Notes: a model not told the origin generated them from the letters alone. A stretch of DNA of 64,000 nucleotides from Longitalea arenae (GCF_016924755.1 NZ_JAFFJX010000001.1:62001-126000), one strand, 5' to 3'. Counted from the first letter of the stretch, positions 1 through 9,490 are shown. Made by a program: numbers and translations.

Positions 1-774
1 CGACTTGGGACGTTCAACATATTGTTCGTACATCATGGGAATGAGTACCTGTCCGCCACCGAAGACCAGGCTCCCGAAGCGGTAGGTATTTTCAAACAGG
101 TTCAGGGGGCGACGATTGGGCCAGTCATTTTTTCTGGCTAATTCACTCACCACCCCGGCCAGTAAAAAGATGATGGCGAATAACCAGATATTCCCCCATT
201 TTATTTTTTTTACCGGTTGCGCTTTTTCGGGAATACGTTTATCACTCAGATTGGTAACAAAGCCCCCGGCTATTAACAAGATGGGAAAGATCCACGGCGA
301 TTTGAACAGAAAGTAGGTGGTGATAGTACTTATCACCATAATAATACGGGTTATATTATTATGTATGGCCAGTTTGAAAGAGCGGGTGGCGGCAAAAGCG
401 AGAAAACCGACCGCCATGGGTTGAATAAATTTAAAGATGCCATTGCTCATGGACTTACTGTCGAAAAATTCGAGCAGAAAGGAAAACGCGCCCATCAGGA
501 TACAGGCAGGTGAGATCCAGATAAGCAATGTCAGGATGGCCAGTGGAATGCCGCCCCTTTTATAACCGATGAGGGTTAGCACTTGTGTAGAAGAAGCGCC
601 GGGCAGCAGCTGACAAAAAGAATTATATTCCAGCAGTTCCTGTTCCGTCACATCATGCCGGCGATGAACGAAGGTCTTCATCACCATACCAAAATGACCT
701 TGTGGTCCGCCAAAGGCAGAAACACTATGGATAAAGACCGCTTTCAAAAAAGGTATATGGCGAAGAAGGATCAT
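1..774 (-). CDS. chrA: Chromate transporter, CHR family (C-terminus cut by window edge)
   Basis: The gene is read leftward from an ATG at 774 that directly follows an in-frame TGA, and 258 residues are visible before the window ends. The protein is very hydrophobic. It carries the CHR-family signature [13 protein letters not shown] at about residues 19-31, and a second glycine-rich copy, [13 protein letters not shown], near residue 240. That is the two-half layout of long-chain CHR proteins. Known members export chromate or related oxyanions by proton antiport across the inner membrane. The substrate here is unproven. The gene lies 59 bp downstream of the beta-lactamase-like gene on the same strand. 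The family assignment is firm, the physiological role is inferred. Confidence 0.9.
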   Translation of the reverse strand, partial: MILLRHIPFLKAVFIHSVSAFGGPQGHFGMVMKTFVHRRHDVTEQELLEYNSFCQLLPGASSTQVLTLIGYKRGGIPLAILTLLIWISPACILMGAFSFLLEFFDSKSMSNGIFKFIQPMAVGFLAFAATRSFKLAIHNNITRIIMVISTITTYFLFKSPWIFPILLIAGGFVTNLSDKRIPEKAQPVKKIKWGNIWLFAIIFLLAGVVSELARKNDWPNRRPLNLFENTYRFGSLVFGGGQVLIPMMYEQYVERPKS

Positions 775-833
775 TCAGTTGTATTCAAATCCCGGAAATT
801 TCACAATTTAGGCAAACTGCCTCATTCGACGAG

Positions 834-1724
834 TTATAAGGATGGTTTCCAGCGCGATCGCGGCTCAAAATAATTCCAGCAGAGAGCCGAAAGCCGGCGC
901 GTCAGCACCCAGGCTTCATTGGTGTTATCCCAGCTCTGGTCTTTCAGGTTTTTCGTTTCCACTGAGAATATATATGGACCATGCGGCGCCATCACCAATA
1001 ATATTTCACTGCGCGATGCATTTACACAACCATTTTTGGAAGCCACAAATATGTACGGTGGAATCTCCGCAATGGCTTGTTCATCATTATAATTTCTGCC
1101 CAGCAGGCGGATCATTTTTTCGCTGGCTTGTTTGCTGATCACTTCACCGCGGTAGATCTTTTCCATCAGGGTACCCATTTCACGCGGCGTTGTTTGTCCC
1201 CACCCGTATTGTTGCCGGTTGGTTTCGCGGCCGGGCGTTCTTGAGTTTACTCTGGTGTATTTCATTCCCAGGGAATCGAGTATTTCATTGATACGCGTAC
1301 CGGTGCCGGCCAGGCTTTGCAGCCACAGGCTGGCGGTATTGTCGCTGGTGGTAAGCATCAGCATAAGCACTTTATGCAATCCTATTTTCTCACCGTTCTT
1401 AAATGAACCCAGAATATCTTCACCAGCATAGTAGAGTGAATCTTTGTATTCAAGTTGCTGGTGATAGTCGAGCTGACCTTTGGCTATTTTATCCTGAATA
1501 CCTATTAAGATAGGCACCTTCACCATGCTGGCAGTCGGAAATAACGTATCGGCGTTGAACTGGGCAATTTTTCCGGTACGCAAGTTTTTTACATATACGC
1601 CAATGTCGCCGTGAAGATCCTTCACCAGGTGCCGGATCTTTTGCTGCAATTTGTGATCGATCGGTTGGGCTGATAAGGAAATAAAAATCACCAGGAGCCA
1701 TGAAGATATAATAATTTTTTTCAT
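834..1724 (-). CDS. Class A beta-lactamase-like serine hydrolase
   Basis: 296 residues with an N-terminal signal peptide (MKKIIISSWLLVIFISLSAQ), so the protein is periplasmic. The class A active-site motifs are in order: S66-x-x-K69 (TASMVK), S127-D128-N129, a likely omega-loop Glu at 167 (GRETN), the TTPREM segment after the omega loop, and KNG at 230-232 in place of the usual KTG/KSG. The omega loop appears shorter than in TEM-type enzymes, and the Asn of the E-x-x-L-N motif is not obvious. The fold call is strong. Real beta-lactam hydrolysis is uncertain, and a chromosomal housekeeping or weak lactamase of the Beta-lactamase2 family is equally possible. Confidence 0.85.
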   Translation of the reverse strand: MKKIIISSWLLVIFISLSAQPIDHKLQQKIRHLVKDLHGDIGVYVKNLRTGKIAQFNADTLFPTASMVKVPILIGIQDKIAKGQLDYHQQLEYKDSLYYAGEDILGSFKNGEKIGLHKVLMLMLTTSDNTASLWLQSLAGTGTRINEILDSLGMKYTRVNSRTPGRETNRQQYGWGQTTPREMGTLMEKIYRGEVISKQASEKMIRLLGRNYNDEQAIAEIPPYIFVASKNGCVNASRSEILLVMAPHGPYIFSVETKNLKDQSWDNTNEAWVLTRRLSALCWNYFEPRSRWKPSL

Positions 1725-1871
1725 AATATAAACAGGTTCAAAATTTTTCTCATGCGTTCGTTTTCAGGGTATGCAGTTCAAGACCGGCAGGATCTCAAAA
1801 TTGTAAACGGACAAGTGCCTTAGTGGATTTCTAATCGATAGAACCGTCTATAAACCAACTACGTTTATATG

Positions 1872-2444
1872 TTATCGATAGTAGTTATTTCTTTCTATTT
1901 CTTCGAGCACTTTATCAGGTACGAGGTAGCGGATTGATTTTCCCTGCCGGATATTATTGCGGATATGGGTGGCTGATATCTGCAACAGGGGCGCATCGAG
2001 AATCGTAATATTTCCTGCTGCAAAATTATTGATGACTTCATGACCTGGCCGCCGGTAGACAAAGATCGGGCAGTGCTGCAGGATGAATTCATAGTTTTTC
2101 CATTTGGAAAGGTTTTCAAAGCTGTCGCTGCCCATTATGATGGCGAACTGGTGGGTGGGATATTTTTCCTGTAAGTACGCCAGTGTATTTACTGTATAGG
2201 AAGGTTGCGGCAGGCGGAATTCGATATCGCTGGCTTTCAATTTCGGTTCTGGTTCTATGGCCAGTTGAACGAGGTTAAGACGGTTGTAGGAATTGAGTAA
2301 ACTGGACGATTGTTTAAATGGATTTTGGGGAGAAACCACCAGCCAGATCTGATCGAGATCGGTATGTTGCAACATGTAATTCGCAATGATCAAATGACCA
2401 TGATGAATAGGATTGAATGAGCCGAAATAGAGTCCAACTTTCAT
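1872..2444 (-). CDS. nadD: Nicotinate-nucleotide adenylyltransferase
   Basis: 190 residues, the normal NadD length. The nucleotidyltransferase signature FGSFNPIHHGHL lies at residues 7-18, with the HxGH core at 14-17. The C-terminal ISATHIRNNI matches the family's ISSTxIR ATP-binding motif. NadD transfers AMP from ATP to nicotinate mononucleotide in the cytoplasm to make deamido-NAD. nadA lies about 9 kb away in the same window, so two steps of NAD synthesis are close but not in one operon. The gene runs with feoA and the beta-lactamase-like gene but has large spacers on both sides. Confidence 0.95.
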   Translation of the reverse strand: MKVGLYFGSFNPIHHGHLIIANYMLQHTDLDQIWLVVSPQNPFKQSSSLLNSYNRLNLVQLAIEPEPKLKASDIEFRLPQPSYTVNTLAYLQEKYPTHQFAIIMGSDSFENLSKWKNYEFILQHCPIFVYRRPGHEVINNFAAGNITILDAPLLQISATHIRNNIRQGKSIRYLVPDKVLEEIERNNYYR

Positions 2445-2792
2445 AGTGCTAATAATTCCCCGCTTTTAAAGTTCCTGAATTAATTGGGCGTTGCGATAAT
2501 AATTTCTGCAAAGAAACAGATTCATTGCCTTAGAAAACGGGATTCGTTTTTATGAAGTCGGGATTATGAACGGGATTATTTCTTATGAAAGGAGGGAGGC
2601 TTTCGATGGAATCAAGGCGGTGGCCATGACAGGGAAAATTGCTTGTAGCCAGCGGCAAAAGAGAGAAGGAAAAATTGGAATATACAAGTCGTCTGGCGAA
2701 TGAACACCGGCAGTATTGCTGATTGAACGGAGGGCTGATAATCAGCTGGAAGGTAAACAGAGAAGCTTTAAAGGAACAGGATTGGTTTAGGG
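2445..2792. other. 348 bp spacer between feoA and nadD
   Basis: No convincing gene. A leftward 88-codon frame (2530-2796) begins with an ATG overlapping the feoA stop in an ATGA arrangement, as a coupled gene would. Its translation is Ser/Phe/Asn-rich, matches no family I recognise and is not FeoB. I treat it as chance. Confidence 0.5.
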
Positions 2793-3020
2793 TCATCCCA
2801 GTTCTTCTACAAAAATATTATCGGCCTCATTTAATCGCAAGCTCAGGTTATAACCAGCTACAATAATTGAGATGGGATCGCCGAGCGGAGCAACCTGTTC
2901 TACCTTAACCAATTCCCCCGGTACACAACCCATTTCCATGAGTTTTAAAAAGAGGTCATTATTCTCAAAAGAAAGTATCCGGGCAACGGTTCCTGTTTCT
3001 ATTTCTGATAATCGTTTCAT
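2793..3020 (-). CDS. feoA: FeoA domain protein (stand-alone)
   Basis: 75 residues covering a single SH3-like FeoA domain, with the typical LMEMGCVPGELVKVEQVAP segment and a C-terminal hydrophobic strand (ISIIVAGYNLSLR). FeoA normally assists the ferrous-iron transporter FeoB at the cytoplasmic face of the membrane. No feoB lies in the window, and the DNA downstream is non-coding. The protein therefore either works with a distant FeoB or belongs to another small SH3-domain adaptor group. The start at 3020 is preceded by a TACATTTG -7 element read leftward. Confidence 0.85.
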   Translation of the reverse strand: MKRLSEIETGTVARILSFENNDLFLKLMEMGCVPGELVKVEQVAPLGDPISIIVAGYNLSLRLNEADNIFVEELG

Positions 3021-3034
3021 AATTCTATAGACAA

Positions 3035-3048
3035 CAAATGTAGCTTTG
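3035..3048. promoter_or_regulatory. Overlapping divergent -7 elements for feoA and ybeY
   Basis: TAGCTTTG (3041-3048, plus strand, towards ybeY) and TACATTTG (reverse complement at 3035-3042, towards feoA) both match the Bacteroidota TAnnTTTG consensus and share two bases. RNA polymerase could probably occupy only one at a time. Clear -33 TTTG boxes are not visible for either. Confidence 0.55.
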
Positions 3049-3080
3049 TATTAATTAATGACAGTTACGAATTTCGAAAA

Positions 3081-3530
3081 ATGCATAATCTTAACATTCC
3101 TCCCATTCAATTTCATTTCTTAGCGACTGTATCTTTTTCTCAACGTACCCTTGTTAAGGAAGTTATCCGCGATCTCTTCAGGAAGGAGAAGACCAAACTG
3201 GAACAACTGCGATACATATTCTGTTCAGATGAATACCTATTAGAGATCAATAAACAGCACCTGCAGCACAACTATTTTACCGACATCATCACGTTTGATC
3301 TATCCGAAAAACCAAATGCTGTTATCGGCGAAATATATATAAGTGTTGATAGGGTTAAGGATAATGCTCAAACGTATAAGGTCCCTGTCAAGCAGGAACT
3401 TTTAAGAGTGATCTTTCATGGCGCCCTGCATTTATGTGGTTATAAGGACAAAACCAAAAAGGAAGAAGAGCTCATGCGGAAGGCGGAGGACAAATATCTA
3501 CAGTACTACAGCTCGAAAGCAAATAATTGA
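3081..3530 (+). CDS. ybeY: Endoribonuclease YbeY (16S rRNA maturation, ribosome quality control)
   Basis: 149 residues. The metalloprotease-like signature HGALHLCGYKD contains H113 and H117 (family HGxLHLxGYDH). The position that holds the third zinc-binding His in proteobacterial YbeY is Asp123 here (GYKDK). I recall GYKDK as usual in Bacteroidota, so this is probably a lineage variant and not a defect. YbeY trims the 16S rRNA 3' end and helps destroy defective 70S ribosomes. In related genomes ybeY often lies just before mnmG. Here the two genes keep that order but are separated by the 4.1 kb non-coding parS/satellite block. Confidence 0.93.
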   Translation: MHNLNIPPIQFHFLATVSFSQRTLVKEVIRDLFRKEKTKLEQLRYIFCSDEYLLEINKQHLQHNYFTDIITFDLSEKPNAVIGEIYISVDRVKDNAQTYKVPVKQELLRVIFHGALHLCGYKDKTKKEEELMRKAEDKYLQYYSSKANN

Positions 3531-4180
3531 TAAGCCAGATAACAGGGACTTGAGTGAGGCTGGCCGTTCCGGCCGGATTAATTGAAACACAAAAATCAGC
3601 ACACCACTCGAAACGTGTTAGCTCATCATTTGGCATGTAAGCAGTCCGCATTCCACTAGCTACCAGGCTGTTGGTAAAGGGTTTAAGTTGCTGGTTCAAC
3701 ATCTTGCCTGTCTGACCGGTCGAGCCTCCCCGGCTTATTATTTATTTTGATTTTTTCGGACAGCGAGGGGTCACCCATCAATGGTTGCAATATGGAAATT
3801 GAACAGTATGAACGCTTACAAGATGTTTAATACGAACGGCGGACAAGCGACCAATGTTCAACCGTTGCAGGCAGGAACCACGTTGAATGCCTCTGTCCTC
3901 TCCATTTCCAGCCAACTTCCTTATCGTAGCTTATGCGACTTCCCCAGCTTGCCCTACAAAATGATCTAATCTACCGGTGCAAGGCCAGAAGCTGCGGTGC
4001 GCCAGACCGCATGATACATCTCCCTGCGTCTCATGGATACTGGCCGCTTTCGGATAGCAAATAATACAGGAATACCTTTCCCCTATTGATTGATCTGCCC
4101 AATGCACCGGGTTACTTTCCGTGTATTTATACATAAAATTGTACAGTTGTAGCTATCTGTAGGCCGCCATTTCCACAGTA

Positions 4181-4196
4181 TGTTCCACGTGGAACG
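4181..4196. promoter_or_regulatory. parS: parS centromere site 1
   Basis: TGTTCCACGTGGAACG contains a perfect 14 bp palindrome, GTTCCACGTGGAAC. This is one of the well-known variants of the bacterial parS consensus TGTTTCACGTGAAACA. ParB-CTP clamps load at parS and spread to organise the origin region for segregation. The site lies in the non-coding block just before the repeat array and is matched by a second site 2.3 kb to the right. Confidence 0.88.
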
Positions 4197-4559
4197 ATGG
4201 ACTCAACACGATTAGGTAAACGGCTTTACTGAATTTCGATGATCCTATGGCTTGAATAGTACTCTAATAAAAATACCCTCATAAATCCCCGATTAGCGAA
4301 TTGAACCGAAAGCGCCTCCTCAGCCCAAGTGAAACAAAGAAGTCAGTGCACTTTAAGGTAACTGCACATGAGATTAAGTCTCTTCCGTTGGCCGGAAGCA
4401 GTATAGATAGCCGGTACTCGCTGGACTCACTAGCCTTCCAGGGAATGTTAATGCTTACTCCCTAAGCGAAATAACCTTTGACTATGAGTCTTGGCTGCGC
4501 TACGTGCATGGGGATATCAAGATAGAGATTAACGGGAGGTAGGCAAACCGGGGAAGATA

Positions 4560-5620
4560 TTCCGAGAAGTTGGCTCCATGTAAATGGATATGGTGAATTG
4601 GGGAACTTAGGAAGATAGGTGAACCCTCGTGAAAAGGCATACCGCAGCTTAGCCCCAGTGCGGCAATATGAGTTGGAAACCTGAAAGGTGCCTAATCCTT
4701 AGGAAAAGTATACTCCTAACCAGCCCCGCTATAGAGATTAGGTGATTCGGGAACAGGGGAAAGTAGGTTAAAATCCCCTGGTAAAGGGGTTAGCCTCCAG
4801 TGCGTAAATATGACGGAAATCTGGAAGGGTAGCTTAACCCTCGTGAAAGGTATACACTAATCAGCCCTGCCCGAGGGACTTGGTGATTTTAAACTTGGTA
4901 AGGTGGGTTTGACCTCTGAAAAAGCATACTGTAGGTTACACCCAGTGCGGGAATATGACTTGGAAACCTGGAAAGGTGCTCAATCCGTGGGAAAGGTATA
5001 CTCCTAACCAGCTTCGCTAAAGAGATAAGGAGATTCGGGAACATGGGAAAGTAGGTTAAATCTCTGGGAAAGGGGGGTTAGCCTCCAGAGCGTGAATATT
5101 GATGGAAACCTGGAAAGGTTGCTTAACCCTCGTGAAAGGTATACACCAATCAGCCCCGCTAAAAGGAATGGTGATTTGGTACCTGAGAAGGCAGGTTAAA
5201 CCTCTCGAAAAGGTATACCGTAGATTAGCCTCAAGTGAAGGAAGATGATTGGAACCTGCGAGAGCCAGCCTTAACCCTCTCGAAAAGGTATACTCCTAAC
5301 AGCGCGGCTGAAGGGATATGGTGACTTGGTACCTGAGAAGGCAGATTAAAACTCTGGAAAAGGCATAACGATTAGCCTCTAGTGAGAGAAGATGATTTGA
5401 ACACCTGGAAAGGTAGGCTTAACCGTCAGGGAAAAGTATACTCCAAATCAGCTTCCGCAAAATGGTCAAAGTGTTTTAGAAAGTTATTGAGCCAGCCCAA
5501 ACGCGCTGAGAAAGGTTCATACCAGGTTTACCCCTGCTACAGGCTTTAAGTGGATGGAAAACTTGAATTCTGGACGTCTGTTGTAAAGTGAGTTCAATCT
5601 TTTTCAAAAGCATTCTGACT
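4560..5620 (+). repeat. Satellite-like higher-order tandem repeat between the two parS sites
   Basis: A degenerate monomer of about 74 bp recurs about 14 times. The landmark AAAGGTATAC or a close variant occurs near 4634, 4705, 4783, 4845, 4919, 4992, 5068, 5135, 5208, 5283, 5358, 5432, 5511 and 5606. Monomers alternate: type A continues into TTAGCCTCCAGTG-like sequence, type B into CTAACCAGCCCCGCT-like sequence, giving dimers of about 148 bp (starts near 4721, 4862, 5009, 5151, 5300 and 5449). B monomers again alternate between TATACTCCTAAC and TATACACCAAT, so a tetramer period of about 287 bp is visible over 4634-5208. Copies decay at both edges. No coding frame spans the array. Some units contain small palindromes (AGGTTAAACCT, GGTATACC). 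Confidence 0.85.
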
Positions 5621-6527
5621 GTATCCGCCCCAGGCTCCTTTCTCTTTCAACTCCAAGAATAGGAAGAAGCCTCTATCCCTTGGTCCACTTAAAGAACTCG
5701 ATCCCTGCCAGGAAACCAAAACCTTTGGCTAACAGCCTTTACGGGGCTTTGTGCACCAGGATAACCGCTGAACAGTCAAGTTGTAGGAGGTAAATTAAAG
5801 AATAATTACTCCAAGGCAGTCCCCGGTTAAGAGAAAGCGATTGGAGACACATGGACTTAGAGTATCCTCGAGGAAAGAGATAGCCAGGAATCAAAGTGAT
5901 TTGGAAGCTCAGGCAGATAGGGCAATCCGTCCTGGCAGAACCTGCAGGAAAGGCCTATCTGAGGGTTTAGATAATTTATAAGCTAGCCAGATAGCTAAAC
6001 CCGATTGAAAGGTATATCCCAAGCTCACCCGGGCTAAAAGGTTGAAGTGTTTACAACTTTAGGGCGCCAGGCCACGTTATGGAGTATGAGGTAGGTAAGC
6101 CAAACCAGCCACAATTGAATAAGCACACAGTTTACCCCTGATCCTTAGAATTTTGCCACCGCCAAAACAACGTTGGATATTAGAAAAGCTTTGAAGGGGA
6201 GTAGAGAAGGGCACAATTCCCGCAAAGAATGACAAAATATCTATCAAACACATAACTAGCAAACTGAGCAGTACAATATCCCTTAATCTTACTGAACCAA
6301 ACGCCACCCATAAGGTTCAGTTCATTTAACCGCATAACGCTAACACGAAATCTTCTTATTTACCATAAACCGAGATTGCCACGAATGATCGTAGCTCCTT
6401 AATAAAGACGTCTCTTTAATCAAGTGCATCATACTCCTACAATCTCGCGAAGTGAACACATATAGGGCAAATACCTGGTAAAAGAGATTCAACATCGCGG
6501 CACGCTTAAGCAGATTGGAACACTCAT

Positions 6528-6543
6528 GGTTCCACGTGGAACA
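6528..6543. promoter_or_regulatory. parS: parS centromere site 2
   Basis: GGTTCCACGTGGAACA has the same perfect 14 bp core (GTTCCACGTGGAAC) as the site at 4181. The two cores are 2347 bp apart and bracket the satellite-like array. No other CCACGTGG core was found in the window. Confidence 0.88.
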
Positions 6544-7611
6544 TTCAGTTTCCAGAGATGCGGGTCTCACAACCGGGTCAGATCAAACAGATGAGACAAT
6601 AACGGTAAGAAGGATTATTCCATTAAAGATCTGATTCGGCTAAGCAAATTATTCGGGTGTTGCTTTATAACATCAAAATAAAGGGGAAAGGCATTAAACT
6701 AGCCAGGTTCAAACGTTGTAAATAAACACAAGTCGTCTCACATTCTCCCAATATGCAACCGGATTTGTTCGATTTGCCCACCGGACATTCCTAAACCCGA
6801 AAACATCTGATTCTTGAAAGGTGGATAGACTGCCTATAGTTTAATGACTCAACAACCTCGACCATTGGATTAACACAATTATTAAATCAACTTGCCTACC
6901 AGGATCCGACAAAAACCCATCCATTTGAGCTCTGCACCTGGAAGGAACTTATACGACACACCGGTCCGAAGTTTCCACTCATCAGGAAGCTGCCAACATT
7001 CAATTCCTTCGCTCAACCTTCAACAAATTCACAACTGTTTGAAGCCTTCATTCACCAATTGAACCCAGCCACTCAGCTTAACGACAAAATAGACCTGGTC
7101 CATGGGACAACAAATAATTTTAATGAGGTACACCTATTTTCATGACGCACCGACAGTTCGATGCAGTAACCCATGTGTTTGATGGTGGGTACCGCCAGAT
7201 TCATGAGCTAACCAATCGATCTGGTAATGTAAACCATCAGGATTATACCCTATGTGATTAGGTTAATGACAACCCACTGAGGTAATTACAACTTCAATAA
7301 GATTTATGACAGCTCCCATCAAACCGATGACCAACCTGAACGGTTAGGAACCTCCGTCATTGGGTTGGTCAGACGCCCCGGTTAAAGTAAATCACAAGTC
7401 CACTCACATTACTGACAGCACCGGCCAAAGAAAAGCCTCCGCCTTCCGAAGCATAATATTTCCCCCGCCCGGACGAATGACTTTCCAAAAGGCAACCCAT
7501 TTCTATCAGCAGAACGATCTTCCAGCTGTCATGCTTACTTTCACTCCTTATTTACCCTTACCATAACTTTTCTCTTTTTACCCCTTCCCGTCCTTCCTTT
7601 AATTTTGCACC

Positions 7612-9474
7612 ATGTTTCCAGAATACGATATTATAGTTGTAGGGGCAGGTCATGCGGGTTGCGAAGCAGCCGCAGCAGCCGCCAACCTTGGTTCAAAGGT
7701 TCTGCTAGTAACCATGAATATGCAAACCATCGCCCAAATGAGTTGTAACCCGGCCATGGGTGGTATTGCTAAAGGACAGATCGTGCGTGAGATCGATGCC
7801 ATGGGCGGATACTCCGGCATCGTCACTGACACAAGCATGATCCAGTTTCGCATGCTCAACCTTTCCAAAGGCCCGGCCATGTGGAGCCCCCGCGCACAAA
7901 ATGACCGTATGTTATTTGCCGCCACCTGGAGAGAATTATTAGAACGGACTCCTAATGTTGACTTCTATCAGGATATGGTTCGCTCCCTGATCATTAAAGA
8001 TGGCCGTGCCTGTGGTGTCGTTACCGGCCTCGGTCATGAAATAAGATCCAAAGCAGTTGTTCTTACTAACGGTACCTTCCTGAATGGTATCATTCACATC
8101 GGCGAAAAGCAATTCGGCGGCGGCCGCGTAGCTGAAAAAGCAGCCACCGGTATCACCGAACAACTGGTTGAACTCGGCTTTGAAAGTGACCGCCTTAAAA
8201 CCGGTACACCTCCCCGCATCGATGGTCGCAGCCTCGACTATTCAAAAATGGAAGAACAAAAAGGCGACGATGAGATCGTAGGTTTCTCTTTCACCGATAC
8301 TAAAAAACCGGTCGAACAAAGAAGCTGCTGGATCACTTATACCAGCCAGAAAGTACATGATATTTTAAAAACTGGTTTCGACAGGAGTCCTATGTATGCC
8401 GGTAGAATTGAAGGAACCGGTCCAAGATATTGCCCCAGCATTGAAGACAAGATCAACCGCTTTGCTGAACGCGAAAGACACCAGCTTTTTGTGGAACCCG
8501 AGGGCTGGAACACGGTTGAGATCTATGTCAATGGCTTTTCCACTTCCCTTCCCGAAGAAGTACAGATCGCTGCATTGCGGCAGGTAGCGGGATTTGAAAA
8601 CGTTCGCGTCTTTCGCCCCGGTTATGCCATCGAATACGACTATTTTCCACCAACACAATTAACTCACTCGCTGGAAACAAAACTGATCCAAAATCTATTT
8701 TTCGCCGGACAGATCAACGGTACCACCGGCTACGAAGAAGCCGCCTGCCAGGGTTTGATGGCAGGCATCAATGCGCATCAAAAAGCCAAGGAATTAGACG
8801 CGGTGGTTTTGAAAAGAAGTGATGCCTATATCGGGGTGCTTATCGATGATCTTATCAGCAAAGGAACCGAAGAACCTTACCGCATGTTCACCAGCCGCGC
8901 CGAATTCAGAACCATCCTTCGCCAGGATAACGCGGATCTTCGGCTGACCGAATTAAGCTACCGGCTTGGCCTCGCCTCCCAGGAGAGAATGGACAAAGTG
9001 ATCAGCAAAAAAGAAGGTGTTGAAAAAATAAAAGATATTCTTAAAGATATTTCGCTGGAGCCAGGTGAAGCAGATTCCTTCCTGGCTGAAAATAATTCTG
9101 CTCCATTACCCCAAAAACAAAAAGCCCTCCAGGTTTTGTTGCGTCCGAATATCACCCTCGAAGCCATGATCAAGGGTCTGCCAAAAATCAAACAGGCGCT
9201 CACCGGTTTTACTGAAGAGGTCATTGAACAAGCCGACATCCAGATCAAATACAATGTATATATAGAAAAAGAAAAAGAACTCGTAAAACGAATGAATCAA
9301 CTGGAAGATCTGTTGATCCCGGATAATTTCGATTACGATCGCATCAATTCTCTATCGGCTGAAGCTATGCAGAAATTCAAAAAGATCAAACCGCGTACGC
9401 TGGGTCAGGCCAGCCGGATCAGTGGAGTAAATCCAAGCGATGTGCAAATATTAATGGTATATATGGGAAGATAA
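7612..9474 (+). CDS. mnmG: tRNA uridine-5-carboxymethylaminomethyl modification enzyme, FAD subunit
   Basis: 620 residues, full family length. The FAD-binding motif VGAGHAGCEAA is at residues 10-20, followed by the MnmG-typical MSCNPAMGGIAKGQIVREID and RMLNLSKGPAMWSPRAQND segments and the C-terminal helical domain. With MnmE it installs the cmnm5 group on U34 of several tRNAs. mnmG (gidA) is classically located next to bacterial origins, which fits the nearby parS sites. A TAATTTTG element ends 4 bp before the ATG, so if it is the -7 box the transcript would be essentially leaderless. The start is fixed by the N-terminal FAD motif. Confidence 0.97.
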   Translation: MFPEYDIIVVGAGHAGCEAAAAAANLGSKVLLVTMNMQTIAQMSCNPAMGGIAKGQIVREIDAMGGYSGIVTDTSMIQFRMLNLSKGPAMWSPRAQNDRMLFAATWRELLERTPNVDFYQDMVRSLIIKDGRACGVVTGLGHEIRSKAVVLTNGTFLNGIIHIGEKQFGGGRVAEKAATGITEQLVELGFESDRLKTGTPPRIDGRSLDYSKMEEQKGDDEIVGFSFTDTKKPVEQRSCWITYTSQKVHDILKTGFDRSPMYAGRIEGTGPRYCPSIEDKINRFAERERHQLFVEPEGWNTVEIYVNGFSTSLPEEVQIAALRQVAGFENVRVFRPGYAIEYDYFPPTQLTHSLETKLIQNLFFAGQINGTTGYEEAACQGLMAGINAHQKAKELDAVVLKRSDAYIGVLIDDLISKGTEEPYRMFTSRAEFRTILRQDNADLRLTELSYRLGLASQERMDKVISKKEGVEKIKDILKDISLEPGEADSFLAENNSAPLPQKQKALQVLLRPNITLEAMIKGLPKIKQALTGFTEEVIEQADIQIKYNVYIEKEKELVKRMNQLEDLLIPDNFDYDRINSLSAEAMQKFKKIKPRTLGQASRISGVNPSDVQILMVYMGR

Positions 9475-9490
9475 TTTTCCACGTTATGTG

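Larger units (their letters stand above)
3531..7611. other. 4.1 kb gene desert between ybeY and mnmG
   Basis: No reading frame above about 76 codons has a start and family-like sequence. The block contains, in order: unassigned DNA (3531-4180), parS site 1 (4181), unassigned DNA, an ordered satellite-like repeat (about 4560-5620), degenerate repeat traces to about 6060 (for example GAAAGGTATA at about 6006), parS site 2 (6528), and unassigned DNA up to mnmG. A start-less, stop-free frame of about 100 codons (6840-7146) ends in an ATGA overlap with a 39-codon frame (7142-7264), which could be the remains of old genes. No rRNA, tmRNA or RNase P RNA signature was recognised. The most likely role is a centromere-like or origin-associated chromosome region (inference). 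Confidence 0.75.

Noticed and set aside
2530-2796. Leftward 88-codon frame overlapping the feoA stop by ATGA
   Set aside because: No FeoB or other family resemblance. Composition is Ser/Phe-rich and looks like chance translation of non-coding DNA.
4560-5620. CRISPR array
   Set aside because: There is no constant repeat with unique spacers. The whole unit is repeated with drift, and no cas genes are present.
6077-6570. Two leftward 76-codon frames
   Set aside because: They lie in the gene desert, have no recognisable family or operon context, and their composition matches the surrounding DNA.
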